Origin: Sedimentisphaerales bacterium
GTDB taxonomy: Bacteria > Planctomycetota > Phycisphaerae > Sedimentisphaerales > Anaerobacaceae
Direction: 5' to 3'
Assembly: GCA_016931715.1 (NCBI GenBank)
Contig: JAFGEF010000045.1
Location: 1 to 38,479 of the forward strand
DNA: 38,479 bases
In this document: positions 1-8,244 of the stretch, piece by piece
Layout of the letters: each line of letters opens with the position of its first letter
Position numbering within the stretch: the first letter of the stretch is position 1
Position numbers and translations under genes: made by a program
The notes under the pieces: model-generated
Told to the model about the DNA's origin: nothing
Databases searched by the model: none
The model's input: the letters and a program-made list of their open reading frames with translations, nothing else

Positions 1-461
1 CAATTAATGATCATAGTACACTTTTATTACAATCTATTTCACTGGTGGGAAAACCTTTACCCGAACTTAAATATTTTCAAATCGAATCTCAACCTGACAT
101 TAGCAATAAAATCGTACTTGTCTGTTTTTTTGATATTGAGCAACGACCATCGAGGAGTAGCATTTTAGAATTAAATAAAAACGCAAATGAGCTTAAGTCA
201 AAAGATATTGAAATTATAGCAATTCAAGCTTCGACAATTGAGCAGGAATATCTCGACAAATGGCTCAAAGAAAATAGCATAGATTTTCCTGTCGGAATGA
301 TTAAAGCCAATCCCTCGACTTCGCTCGGGACAGGTGAAGAACAAACAATTTTCAACTGGGGCGTAAAGGCTCTGCCGTGGCTGATTCTGACTGATAAAGA
401 GCATATTGTTATGGCAGAAGGATTTTCGTTAAATGAACTTGATGAAAAAATAAAGAGGTAA
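1..461 (+). CDS. C-terminal part of exported protein with EQRPSR thioredoxin-like domain (5' cut by window edge)
   Basis: The reading frame is open from base 3 to the TAA at 459-461, so this is the end of a longer gene; an internal GTG at 45 is probably not the true start. The visible ~150 residues form one thioredoxin-fold-like domain: a hydrophobic strand ending CFFD, then IEQRPSRSS where a TlpA-type protein would have WCxxC, a helix (ILELNKNANELK), a strand (IEIIAIQAS), and the cis-proline region NWGVKALPWLILTD. Both catalytic cysteines are absent, so disulfide reductase activity is unlikely. The three downstream genes carry the same domain, and by analogy the missing part would hold a signal peptide and either repeats or a unique region. 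An 8-9-residue insert (around PSTSLGTG) coded by a palindromic repeat at 311-333 is absent from the four paralogous domains. There are 54 nt to the next gene, so co-transcription is likely. Confidence 0.85.
   Translation, partial: INDHSTLLLQSISLVGKPLPELKYFQIESQPDISNKIVLVCFFDIEQRPSRSSILELNKNANELKSKDIEIIAIQASTIEQEYLDKWLKENSIDFPVGMIKANPSTSLGTGEEQTIFNWGVKALPWLILTDKEHIVMAEGFSLNELDEKIKR
311..333. repeat. Short palindromic repeat inserted in frame in a coding sequence
   Basis: Twenty-three bases with imperfect dyad symmetry (TCCC...GGGA ends, core CGACTTCG). Aligned with the four paralogous domains in the window, this segment is an extra ~8 residues between the strand VGMIK and the EEQTIFNWG segment. 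On the complementary strand it reads as a CPERSRG-type peptide, the usual signature of GAGCGAAGTCGA-type dispersed repeats known in many bacterial genomes. The insertion keeps the frame and sits in a surface loop. Confidence 0.7.
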
Positions 462-515
462 GCGAAAAATAATAGGAACTTATTCAAAATATATAAAAGC
501 TGAAAGGAGCTTCAA

Positions 516-3311
516 ATGAATGGTCAAAGTCATTTTCTAAAGTATGGTATCATCGTGCTTATTTTTGCCTGTTTTTTTACATCAGTGAATGTATCAAAAA
601 GTATCGGACAAGAATCCCAGGCAAATACTGTTGCTGCAAATCAAAAGGTTCTGGAGCTTCTTGTAATTGATAAAGTCACAAAAGAGCCTGTTCCGGATGT
701 GTCCCTTACTATCAGAAGTTATCAAAGAACAGGTGGAGAAAGAAGGAGCCAAAACAAAACAGATGCAAACGGTAAATGCCGAATCGAAATCAATCAGCCG
801 CTGCCTTATGTTTTCAGGATTGAAACTTCAAAAAAAGGTTATGTACCCGTTCGGGTTGGATGGGGCGAATCAAGTCCGGTTAAAGAAATTCCAAATGAAT
901 ATACTCTTGCCCTTGAACAGGGGACAACAATAGGAGGGATAATACAAGATGAAAAGGGCAATCCTGTCAGCGGAGCAAGTGTGTTTATATTAATACCCAG
1001 CGAAGGAGAAGGAGGTATCGAGCGTGTTGCGATTTATGATATTGAATTAAAAACGGATGCCAACGGTATTTGGAAATGTGATTATGTGCCGGCCAAACTC
1101 GATGACATCTGGATTCGCCTTGCGCATCCTGATTATACCAATGATGATATGTTTGGGCAAACTCCCAAGCCGCCCATGGAAAAGCTCAGAGACATGACGG
1201 GAGTGATGGTGATGAAAAAAGGTCTGGTCGTTAAGGGCCGGGTATTAGATGCTGAAGGTCAGCCTATCAGGAGCGCTACGATTTCACAGGGTTCAGACCG
1301 CTTTGGTTCGGAATATCCACAAACAAGGGCCGATGCCGAAGGTAACTTTATTTTTAACAATGCCAAACCGGGTGAGATGATACTAACGGTTCAGGCTTTT
1401 GGACATGCCCCTGATTTGAAGCAAATTATTGTTACTAAAGACATGGACCCGATAGAATTTCGTCTTGAACGCGGCCATATAATTAAAGGTCGAATTGTTG
1501 ACCCGAACGGCAATCCTGTAGCTGGTGCATTTGTTGCTGCTGATACATGGCGGGGACATCGCTCCCTCGAATGGCGGATTGATACAAATGCTGACGGCAG
1601 GTTCCAGTGGCGCACCGCTCCTTCCGATGAAGTGCTTATCGATATGGGCAAGATGAATTATATGAGCATTCGACATCAAAGTATGACTGCTTCAGATGAA
1701 GATTATGTGATTACTATGTATCCTGTGCTAAAAGTACACGGCACTGTAGTTGACGCTAATACAGGGCAGCCCATACTGGATTTCAGGCTTTTAAGCGGTA
1801 TAGACTGGGGAAATGGGCAGCCTATTTACTGGCAGCGCGACAGTGTAAAAACATTCAAGCAGGGTCGATATGAGGTGACATTCTCAGAGCCACGTGACGC
1901 TCATCTTGTCCGGATTGAAGCCGATGGTTACAAACCGGGAATTTCTCAACCTTTAAAAGATAATGAAATCGATATTACCTGTGATTTCAAGCTGGAAAAG
2001 GGAACGGGACCGTCAGGTATTGTAAAACTGCCCGACGGCAGGATTGCTGAAGGCGCGGAAGTTATTCTATGCACGCCGGGTCAAAGCCTGAGCATGAATA
2101 ATGGACGTATGCAGCAGAGACGTGATTATCAATACGTCGAAGTCAAACAGGACGGTAAATTCTCTTTCCCTCCACAAAGCGACCATTTCATTCTTGTAAT
2201 ATTGCATGACGACGGCTTTTTGGAAATATCGAACGATGAATTAGCCGCTTCCCCGGAACTGACTTTAAAGCCTTGGTCAAAAATAGACGGCAAACTTTTA
2301 GTCGGAAAAGAGCCTGGCAAAAACAAGGAAGTATTATTGAGATATGAAAGCGATACTCAACAGAATGGCATAAATTATTATAGTAATTATGAAACAATTA
2401 CGGACGAAAACGGGAAATTTGCTTTCGAGCGTGTCATACCGGGACAAGCATTAGTCTGCCGCAAGGTTAGACTTACTGAGCGTTCTTATACTTACAGTCA
2501 CTGCAAACGTGTTGAAATCATACCGGGTAAGACACTTGAAGTAACAATAGGCGGAACCGGCCGCTCTGTAAAAGGAAAGGTAAATATCCCTGATTATATT
2601 AAAGGTAAGGTTGATATACAAGAATTCAGCTCACATTTGAGTATCATCTCTCCCAATAATCCTTATACTCAAATGAGCTTTAAGACAGAAAGTGACGGCT
2701 CTTTTTGTATCGATGATGTCCCTGAAGGTTCCTACACTCTTAATATTTATGCTTCCGGTCCTCCTCAAGACCCGAGGATTCCTATCGGTGACAGAATTGG
2801 TATGGTGACTCAGGCATTCACAATTTCTGAGATGCCCGGAGGCAGAAGTGATGAGCCTCTCAATCTTGGGGCATTGGAGCTTCAGGTTATAAATAAAGAA
2901 GCATTCACTCCTTCACTAATTGGTAAAACCTTGCCTGATATAAACGATTTTAATATCAGTCTGAAGCAGGCGGATATGCAAGACGAGCCGGTTCTTATTT
3001 GTTTCTGGGACATGGAACAGCGGCCATCGAGAAACTGTATTCTGGAATTAAATAAGAAAGTAGAAGAGCTGAAAACCAAAGACATTACCGTAATTGCAAT
3101 TCAGGCCTCGAAGACAGATAAGAATAGCTTCAACGATTGGATTAAAGAATACAATATTAATATTCCTATGGGTTTCATAGAAACTGATTCAGAAGATACT
3201 CGATTCAACTGGGGCGTAAAAGCTTTGCCATGGCTGATTCTGACTGATAAACAACATATCGTTCAAGTCGAAGGATTTTCGATAAATGAGCTGGATGAAA
3301 AAATAAAATAA
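516..3311 (+). CDS. Exported carboxypeptidase-regulatory-like repeat protein with C-terminal EQRPSR thioredoxin-like domain
   Basis: 931 residues. Start ATG preceded by AAAGGAG. A signal peptide covers about residues 1-32 (hydrophobic YGIIVLIFACFFTSV). Then come about eight carboxypeptidase-regulatory-like beta-sandwich repeats, recognisable by GxVxDxxGxPVxxA, starting near residues 44, 135, 236, 320, 405, 498, 588 and 683 (for example GRIVDPNGNPVAGA). The C-terminal domain (about 795-931) is a thioredoxin fold with CFWDMEQRPSRNC in place of the WCxxC site and FNWGVKALPWL around the cis-proline. It is probably a periplasmic or surface scaffold; no enzymatic residues are visible. Spacing of 22 nt to the next gene suggests an operon. 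The last ~240 bp are very similar at DNA level to the end of the next gene, pointing to recent duplication or gene conversion. The biological role is unknown; in Planctomycetota related modules are found with BlaR1/M56-type peptidases (recollection, not tested). Confidence 0.88.
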   Translation: MNGQSHFLKYGIIVLIFACFFTSVNVSKSIGQESQANTVAANQKVLELLVIDKVTKEPVPDVSLTIRSYQRTGGERRSQNKTDANGKCRIEINQPLPYVFRIETSKKGYVPVRVGWGESSPVKEIPNEYTLALEQGTTIGGIIQDEKGNPVSGASVFILIPSEGEGGIERVAIYDIELKTDANGIWKCDYVPAKLDDIWIRLAHPDYTNDDMFGQTPKPPMEKLRDMTGVMVMKKGLVVKGRVLDAEGQPIRSATISQGSDRFGSEYPQTRADAEGNFIFNNAKPGEMILTVQAFGHAPDLKQIIVTKDMDPIEFRLERGHIIKGRIVDPNGNPVAGAFVAADTWRGHRSLEWRIDTNADGRFQWRTAPSDEVLIDMGKMNYMSIRHQSMTASDEDYVITMYPVLKVHGTVVDANTGQPILDFRLLSGIDWGNGQPIYWQRDSVKTFKQGRYEVTFSEPRDAHLVRIEADGYKPGISQPLKDNEIDITCDFKLEKGTGPSGIVKLPDGRIAEGAEVILCTPGQSLSMNNGRMQQRRDYQYVEVKQDGKFSFPPQSDHFILVILHDDGFLEISNDELAASPELTLKPWSKIDGKLLVGKEPGKNKEVLLRYESDTQQNGINYYSNYETITDENGKFAFERVIPGQALVCRKVRLTERSYTYSHCKRVEIIPGKTLEVTIGGTGRSVKGKVNIPDYIKGKVDIQEFSSHLSIISPNNPYTQMSFKTESDGSFCIDDVPEGSYTLNIYASGPPQDPRIPIGDRIGMVTQAFTISEMPGGRSDEPLNLGALELQVINKEAFTPSLIGKTLPDINDFNISLKQADMQDEPVLICFWDMEQRPSRNCILELNKKVEELKTKDITVIAIQASKTDKNSFNDWIKEYNINIPMGFIETDSEDTRFNWGVKALPWLILTDKQHIVQVEGFSINELDEKIK

Positions 3312-3333
3312 TAAGAAACCATGGAGAATAATT

Positions 3334-5496
3334 ATGTATATAAGAAAGGCAATCATTCGGGCCGTAATACTATCGTTTTTTATTAGTCCGACATATGCGC
3401 ATAACGCTCAACAAATCACTTGCAAAGGTAAGGTTGTTGACTCTGAAGGTGATCCTCTTGTCGCAGCCAAAGTTACTGTATATGAAATGGAATTTGACGG
3501 TATAGCCGGGAATTTCATGCTACGCAAAGTAGATGAAACAATAACCGAAGAAAACGGAACTTTCCTTTTCAAAGTCCAGGCCAAACCTGAAGGCGGCACG
3601 TTTTATGAATGTAAAGTTGTTGCGGCCAAACAGGGCTATTCTCTGGGCTGGACTGTATGGTCGATGCGAGAAGATTTAATTTCAGATATTAAGCTTGGTA
3701 AACCTGCGAAACTCGAAGGAGTAATTGTAGATCAGGCAGACCAGCCTATTACCAGCGCTGAAGTTCGTGCGAATCTCTCTCGAAATATAGAAATAAATGG
3801 TGAACAAAAAGGTCAATGGCTGCCCGGTATTTCACCGTTTAATGAGCTCGGCACACAAACCGATAATCAGGGCAGGTTTTTCTTTAACAACCTCCCTGTA
3901 GATGTAAATGTTGACCTTCTTGTCACTTATCCGGGTAAAGCCATAATATATACTTATCAATCAGAAACTTCGAAGTTTGCATTTAAGTCTGGACAAACAG
4001 ATATAAAAGTCGTTCTGCCCAATGAAGCACGAATAGAAGGCAAAATAACTGATCCAGATACAGGTGAAGGAATTGCAGGAACTAAATTTGCGGTCGTTGC
4101 AACTTCTTCAGGTTTGTTTTACTACCGATTCGTTCATACTACTAACGATGATGGATCATTCAAAATCGGGGGACTTCAAACCGATCGTTACCTTCTCAGA
4201 AATGGCGGCTTTCCAAATACCTATATTGAGGCTGTGTCTGGTACAACAACGAACATAACCATCAAGGCAGACAGACTGTCTCGTCCTCATGGCATAACAG
4301 GAGTGGTTCATGATCAGGAAGGCAAACCGGTTCCTAATGCCATGATTTCAACAGATCCTTCTGTGACAGAGACAATCTTAACTAATACCAAAGGTGAATT
4401 TAATCTAAAATCCAAAAGACCTTTAGATCCGGAGTCTGGTATCATATATCTAATTGCCAGGCATAAGGAACGTAATCTTGCTGCAGCAACTGAACTTGAT
4501 AATTCTTCAGGTAATCTGGATATAAAATTATCTTCGGGTATTATTTTTTCCGGTATAGTTGTTGATGTAAATAGCAGAGCGATTCCGAACGCTGAAATTT
4601 CAGTGCATTTGCGAGCGTTAGATGAAGACCGTATTTCCAGTGAATTTATGGAGAAAACTTCTGATGGCAATTTTGAAATAAGAGCACTTCCTCCTGGTTT
4701 TCCTTATTCAATAGAAATAACTGCTGATGGCTATGGCCGATATAGTCAAACGATATATACAAGTCAGGAAGGAGAAAAAGGTGTAGATTTAGGCAGGGTG
4801 ATTTTGAAAACCGCAAATCTTTCAATTTCCGGTATAGTTGTTGATTCGGATGGCAAGCCGATGATCGGTACAATGGTAACGTGTGCAGGTTCAGAGCAGC
4901 CTTTTCGAGATACCATAACCGATGCTGATGGAAAATTTATCCTAAACGGGATTTGTACCGGAAGTTTGCAAGTTGCTGCAAACACACCAAATCCGGGACG
5001 TATGTATGGAAATGCAAGTGTTTTTGGAGGCGCAAAAGATATAAAGATTGTAGTGACACCATGGCGTTCTAATATAGCGGATTCTTCTGATCAAGGTATT
5101 TCTTTATTGCAGAAAGAGTTGCCCGAACTAAAAGCCATTAATGTTGAATTGTCGTCAATAGAGAAAAATAAAAAAATACTCATATGCTTTTTCGATATTG
5201 AGCAACGACCATCAAGAAATTGTATTCAGGAACTAAATAAGAAGGTAGAAGAACTAAAAGTCAAAGACATTACTGTAATTGCAATTCAGGCTTCAAAAAC
5301 AGACAAGAATAACTTCAATGATTGGATTAAAGAATACAATATTAATATTCCTATGGGTTTTATCGAAGCTGATTCAGAACAAACACGCTTCAACTGGGGC
5401 GTAAAAGCTTTGCCGTGGCTGATTCTGACTGATAAACAACATATCGTTACAGCCGAAGGATTTAGTCTGGCGGAACTTGATCAAAAATTAAAATAG
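3334..5496 (+). CDS. Exported carboxypeptidase-regulatory-like repeat protein with C-terminal EQRPSR thioredoxin-like domain (paralogue)
   Basis: 720 residues, ATG preceded by TGGAG. The signal peptide MYIRKAIIRAVILSFFISPTYA probably ends at residue 22 (TYA/H). About six carboxypeptidase-regulatory-like repeats begin near residues 28, 126, 232, 319, 403 and 496 (for example GIVVDSDGKPM, GVVHDQEGKPV). The thioredoxin-like domain occupies about 590-720, with CFFDIEQRPSRNC replacing the redox motif and FNWGVKALPWLILTD at the cis-proline. The architecture is the same as the preceding gene with fewer repeats, and its last part is almost a copy of that gene's end (both read KEYNINIPMGFIE), so the two arose by recent duplication or exchange. 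It sits between paralogues with 22-nt and 19-nt gaps. A structural or binding role at the envelope is inferred; no catalytic residues are seen. Confidence 0.88.
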   Translation: MYIRKAIIRAVILSFFISPTYAHNAQQITCKGKVVDSEGDPLVAAKVTVYEMEFDGIAGNFMLRKVDETITEENGTFLFKVQAKPEGGTFYECKVVAAKQGYSLGWTVWSMREDLISDIKLGKPAKLEGVIVDQADQPITSAEVRANLSRNIEINGEQKGQWLPGISPFNELGTQTDNQGRFFFNNLPVDVNVDLLVTYPGKAIIYTYQSETSKFAFKSGQTDIKVVLPNEARIEGKITDPDTGEGIAGTKFAVVATSSGLFYYRFVHTTNDDGSFKIGGLQTDRYLLRNGGFPNTYIEAVSGTTTNITIKADRLSRPHGITGVVHDQEGKPVPNAMISTDPSVTETILTNTKGEFNLKSKRPLDPESGIIYLIARHKERNLAAATELDNSSGNLDIKLSSGIIFSGIVVDVNSRAIPNAEISVHLRALDEDRISSEFMEKTSDGNFEIRALPPGFPYSIEITADGYGRYSQTIYTSQEGEKGVDLGRVILKTANLSISGIVVDSDGKPMIGTMVTCAGSEQPFRDTITDADGKFILNGICTGSLQVAANTPNPGRMYGNASVFGGAKDIKIVVTPWRSNIADSSDQGISLLQKELPELKAINVELSSIEKNKKILICFFDIEQRPSRNCIQELNKKVEELKVKDITVIAIQASKTDKNNFNDWIKEYNINIPMGFIEADSEQTRFNWGVKALPWLILTDKQHIVTAEGFSLAELDQKLK

Positions 5497-5515
5497 AAAG
5501 TGGAGGTTAAATCTA

Positions 5516-8071
5516 ATGAGAAACTGCATTTTAATTATGATTTGCTTTTTATGTAATTCGGCGTATGGAGCGGTAGAAGGAAACACTAAAAAAGCAATTG
5601 CAGCATTACCAAAAGGAATATCTATCGAATTAATTGGGCTCAGATCCTATAGTGCAAGCAACCCACAGCGAACAAAAAGCGAATCTGGTCCATGGTGGCG
5701 ACCAGACGGCCGGCAGTTAGAAACAGCACCAGATAAAAGATTGGATGTTTGTAGTTGGTCAGATTCCTATTTATTTTTGTTTAATATAGAGGGGAAAGCG
5801 GATTGTAGCTTTAAGGCTGTCGGGCCGTGGGATGACGATTTGACAGTTGAGCCAACAAGAGAAATAGATAAGGGGCAGGGATTTCAAAGCAATAGTCTGC
5901 ACAGATTTGTCTTACGATTAGGTGATCAAAAAAACGCAGATATAAAATTGGCTGTGGCTTCTGGGAAATGGAATATCTTAGAAGAATGGCCTTTCTCGCC
6001 CGAAGGGACGCCCTATGATTATTTTTATCCAAGTTCTCACGGCGCTATTATGCGCTGTCCAGAGCAAAAAGGATCAGATATCATAGCAGAAGTAACACAA
6101 ACAATAGCAGATCAAGCTACGAGACTTGTTTTATTTGATCGTGATGGTAATCAGTATATCTCATATGGTGACGAAGGAGGAAAAAGCGGCGACTTGGTAA
6201 GGTATATACATTACTTTAAAAATATCAATAAGAATATGGTTGATCATCTTGAATTTCAGGCAAGATCATATGATTACTGGATTACTTTTCAGAATGTTTC
6301 TATGCAGATGGGACAAAAGACGCATGTGCAGGTAAAAATCAAAAAACCGGGATATTTACTTCCTGGCGAATCCCTGCCGGACTTTAATAACATCAAGATT
6401 GATCTTGCTCATACCTCAATTAAAGATAAGTCGCTTCTTGTTTGCTTTTTTGATATGGAACAGCGGCCGTCAAGGAATTGTGTTTTAGAACTCAGTAAAA
6501 AGGCAAGAGAACTTAAATCGAAAGATATAGAAATTATTGCAATTCAAGCAGCAAAGGTTGAACAAGACGAACTGGATAATTGGATTAAAGAAAATAATAT
6601 CTCATTTCAGGTTGGAATTATTAATGAAAGCGATGAAGAGCAAACCCGTTTCAACTGGGGCGTAAAGGCTCTGCCGTGGTTGATTCTAACTGATAAAAAC
6701 CATATCGTTAAGGCTGAAGGATTTTCGATAAATGAGCTTGATGAGAAAATCGGAGAAGGTTCTCCCGTAATAAAAGATGACATAATCAGCAGGATGCGCT
6801 CGTTTGATGAAGCCTTCATGCAGTCATCAACAATCGTTGTAAAGACTAAAAGCTCTGTAAAATCCAGGATGCAGGCCGAGCGTGGGGATAAAATAGAAGA
6901 AATTACCATTGTATTAAACAAAAGAACTATAGCGGTTGATCGTGAAATATCTTATACGGAGATGCCTGTTTATCAAAATGTGTCAGCAATGGATCTCAAT
7001 CCTGATGGAACACTTGTAGTATGGAGACCTACCCGCGAGAGAAGCTTATTAGAACCTGATTTCCAGGGCTACACAAGAGAACTTAAAGGCATTCACATTA
7101 GTCCGGATGGAGAAACCACTGAATTTGACGCAGCTACTCCCTCGTTTGATTTCTATCGTCCTGACGATATGCAGAGATACTCATATTTCTGGTACCCTAT
7201 ATTAGCTACCGGCAGGGGTTTTTCTCAGTACTTGAGTAAGGTTATTGGAATGCACAAAACCGAAGACGGACTTATCAGTTTTAGCGCGAGCGGATTTTCT
7301 CACAATGGGATAGCACTAACATGGCAGATGGTTGTTGACCCTAATGCTGATTGTCTCGTTCGCTCAGCATCATATGAATTAAAAAACGCAAGTTTCAGTA
7401 TAGACACCACAGGCATTAAAAAATTTGATGGTCACTTACTGGCACAGCGAGCAAATATCGGAACCCAAATAATAATGGAAATTCTGGGCTATAAGCCGGA
7501 AGTCAACAAAGAGCTTTTGGAGACAACCATAAATATATTACGCGGCCCGCTGCCGAAAGGGTCCAAGGTTTATGACTGGGTAACAAATCCAGGACGTGTA
7601 GCTGCATATATCGCTGGTGATGAATCACAAACGGAATCTTTGCGTTATATCTATAACAAACTTACAAGCAAAGCTTTGCCTGATTTGAAACAACTCATAG
7701 TTGATTTCGATCCCAAGCAAATAGACCATAAAATAATAATAATCTGCTTTTTTGATATAGAGCAGCGGCCGTCAAGGAATGCAATTTTAGAATTAAGTAA
7801 AAAGGCAAAAGAGCTGAAAGCAAAAGATATTGAAATTATTGCAATTCATACATCAAAAGTTGAGCAGGAATATCTCGACAAATGGCTCAAAGAAAATAAT
7901 ATTTCACTTCATGTCGGAATGATTAAAGAATATGAAGAGAAAATACGTTACGACTGGGGAGTGCAAGCGCTGCCGTGGTTGATTCTGACTGATAAAGAAC
8001 ATATTATAAAAGCTGAAGGATTTTCATTAGACCAACTGAATGAGAAGATTAAGGAAATGAGCGAAAAATAA
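5516..8071 (+). CDS. Exported protein with two EQRPSR thioredoxin-like domains and two uncharacterised domains
   Basis: 851 residues; ATG with a GTGGAGG site 9 nt upstream. Signal peptide about 1-18 (CILIMICFLCNSAYG). Residues 20-280 form an N-terminal region beginning LPKGISIELIGL and containing WWRPDGRQLE; similar stretches occur, from memory, in planctomycetal M56/BlaR1-like proteins. Residues about 281-415 are thioredoxin-like domain 1 (CFFDMEQRPSRNC, FNWGVKALPWL). Residues 420-710 are an unassigned, probably beta-rich region starting SRMRSFDEAFMQSS. Residues about 715-851 are thioredoxin-like domain 2 (CFFDIEQRPSRNA, YDWGVQALPWL). Neither thioredoxin-like domain has a CxxC. Domain 2 is closest to the partial gene at the left edge (both have VEQEYLDKWLKEN), so domains have been exchanged across the cluster. 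It is the last gene of the run, with 173 nt to the next likely start. Function unknown. Confidence 0.88.
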   Translation: MRNCILIMICFLCNSAYGAVEGNTKKAIAALPKGISIELIGLRSYSASNPQRTKSESGPWWRPDGRQLETAPDKRLDVCSWSDSYLFLFNIEGKADCSFKAVGPWDDDLTVEPTREIDKGQGFQSNSLHRFVLRLGDQKNADIKLAVASGKWNILEEWPFSPEGTPYDYFYPSSHGAIMRCPEQKGSDIIAEVTQTIADQATRLVLFDRDGNQYISYGDEGGKSGDLVRYIHYFKNINKNMVDHLEFQARSYDYWITFQNVSMQMGQKTHVQVKIKKPGYLLPGESLPDFNNIKIDLAHTSIKDKSLLVCFFDMEQRPSRNCVLELSKKARELKSKDIEIIAIQAAKVEQDELDNWIKENNISFQVGIINESDEEQTRFNWGVKALPWLILTDKNHIVKAEGFSINELDEKIGEGSPVIKDDIISRMRSFDEAFMQSSTIVVKTKSSVKSRMQAERGDKIEEITIVLNKRTIAVDREISYTEMPVYQNVSAMDLNPDGTLVVWRPTRERSLLEPDFQGYTRELKGIHISPDGETTEFDAATPSFDFYRPDDMQRYSYFWYPILATGRGFSQYLSKVIGMHKTEDGLISFSASGFSHNGIALTWQMVVDPNADCLVRSASYELKNASFSIDTTGIKKFDGHLLAQRANIGTQIIMEILGYKPEVNKELLETTINILRGPLPKGSKVYDWVTNPGRVAAYIAGDESQTESLRYIYNKLTSKALPDLKQLIVDFDPKQIDHKIIIICFFDIEQRPSRNAILELSKKAKELKAKDIEIIAIHTSKVEQEYLDKWLKENNISLHVGMIKEYEEKIRYDWGVQALPWLILTDKEHIIKAEGFSLDQLNEKIKEMSEK

Positions 8072-8244
8072 AAGAAATTTATTCAAAACACCTTTATAAA
8101 ACTGTGTTCGAGAATTCTTTTGCATCACTAATTCCATCGGGATATACTATAAACCAAGATTTTCCGGAAAAGTTTCTAAATTTTTGTTTTTTTATATTAA
8201 CAACAAGCCTTCCGGGAGCGACTTATTTTTATTTGGAGGCAAAT

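Noticed and set aside
1..8071. Functional thioredoxin or peroxiredoxin activity of the C-terminal domains
   Set aside because: No CxxC or peroxidatic Cys at the expected position in any of the five copies; the Cys after the motif (RNC) is missing in two of them.
8104..8244. N-terminal extension of pilT from a GTG at 8104
   Set aside because: The extension is not family-like and GGAGG points to the ATG at 8245.
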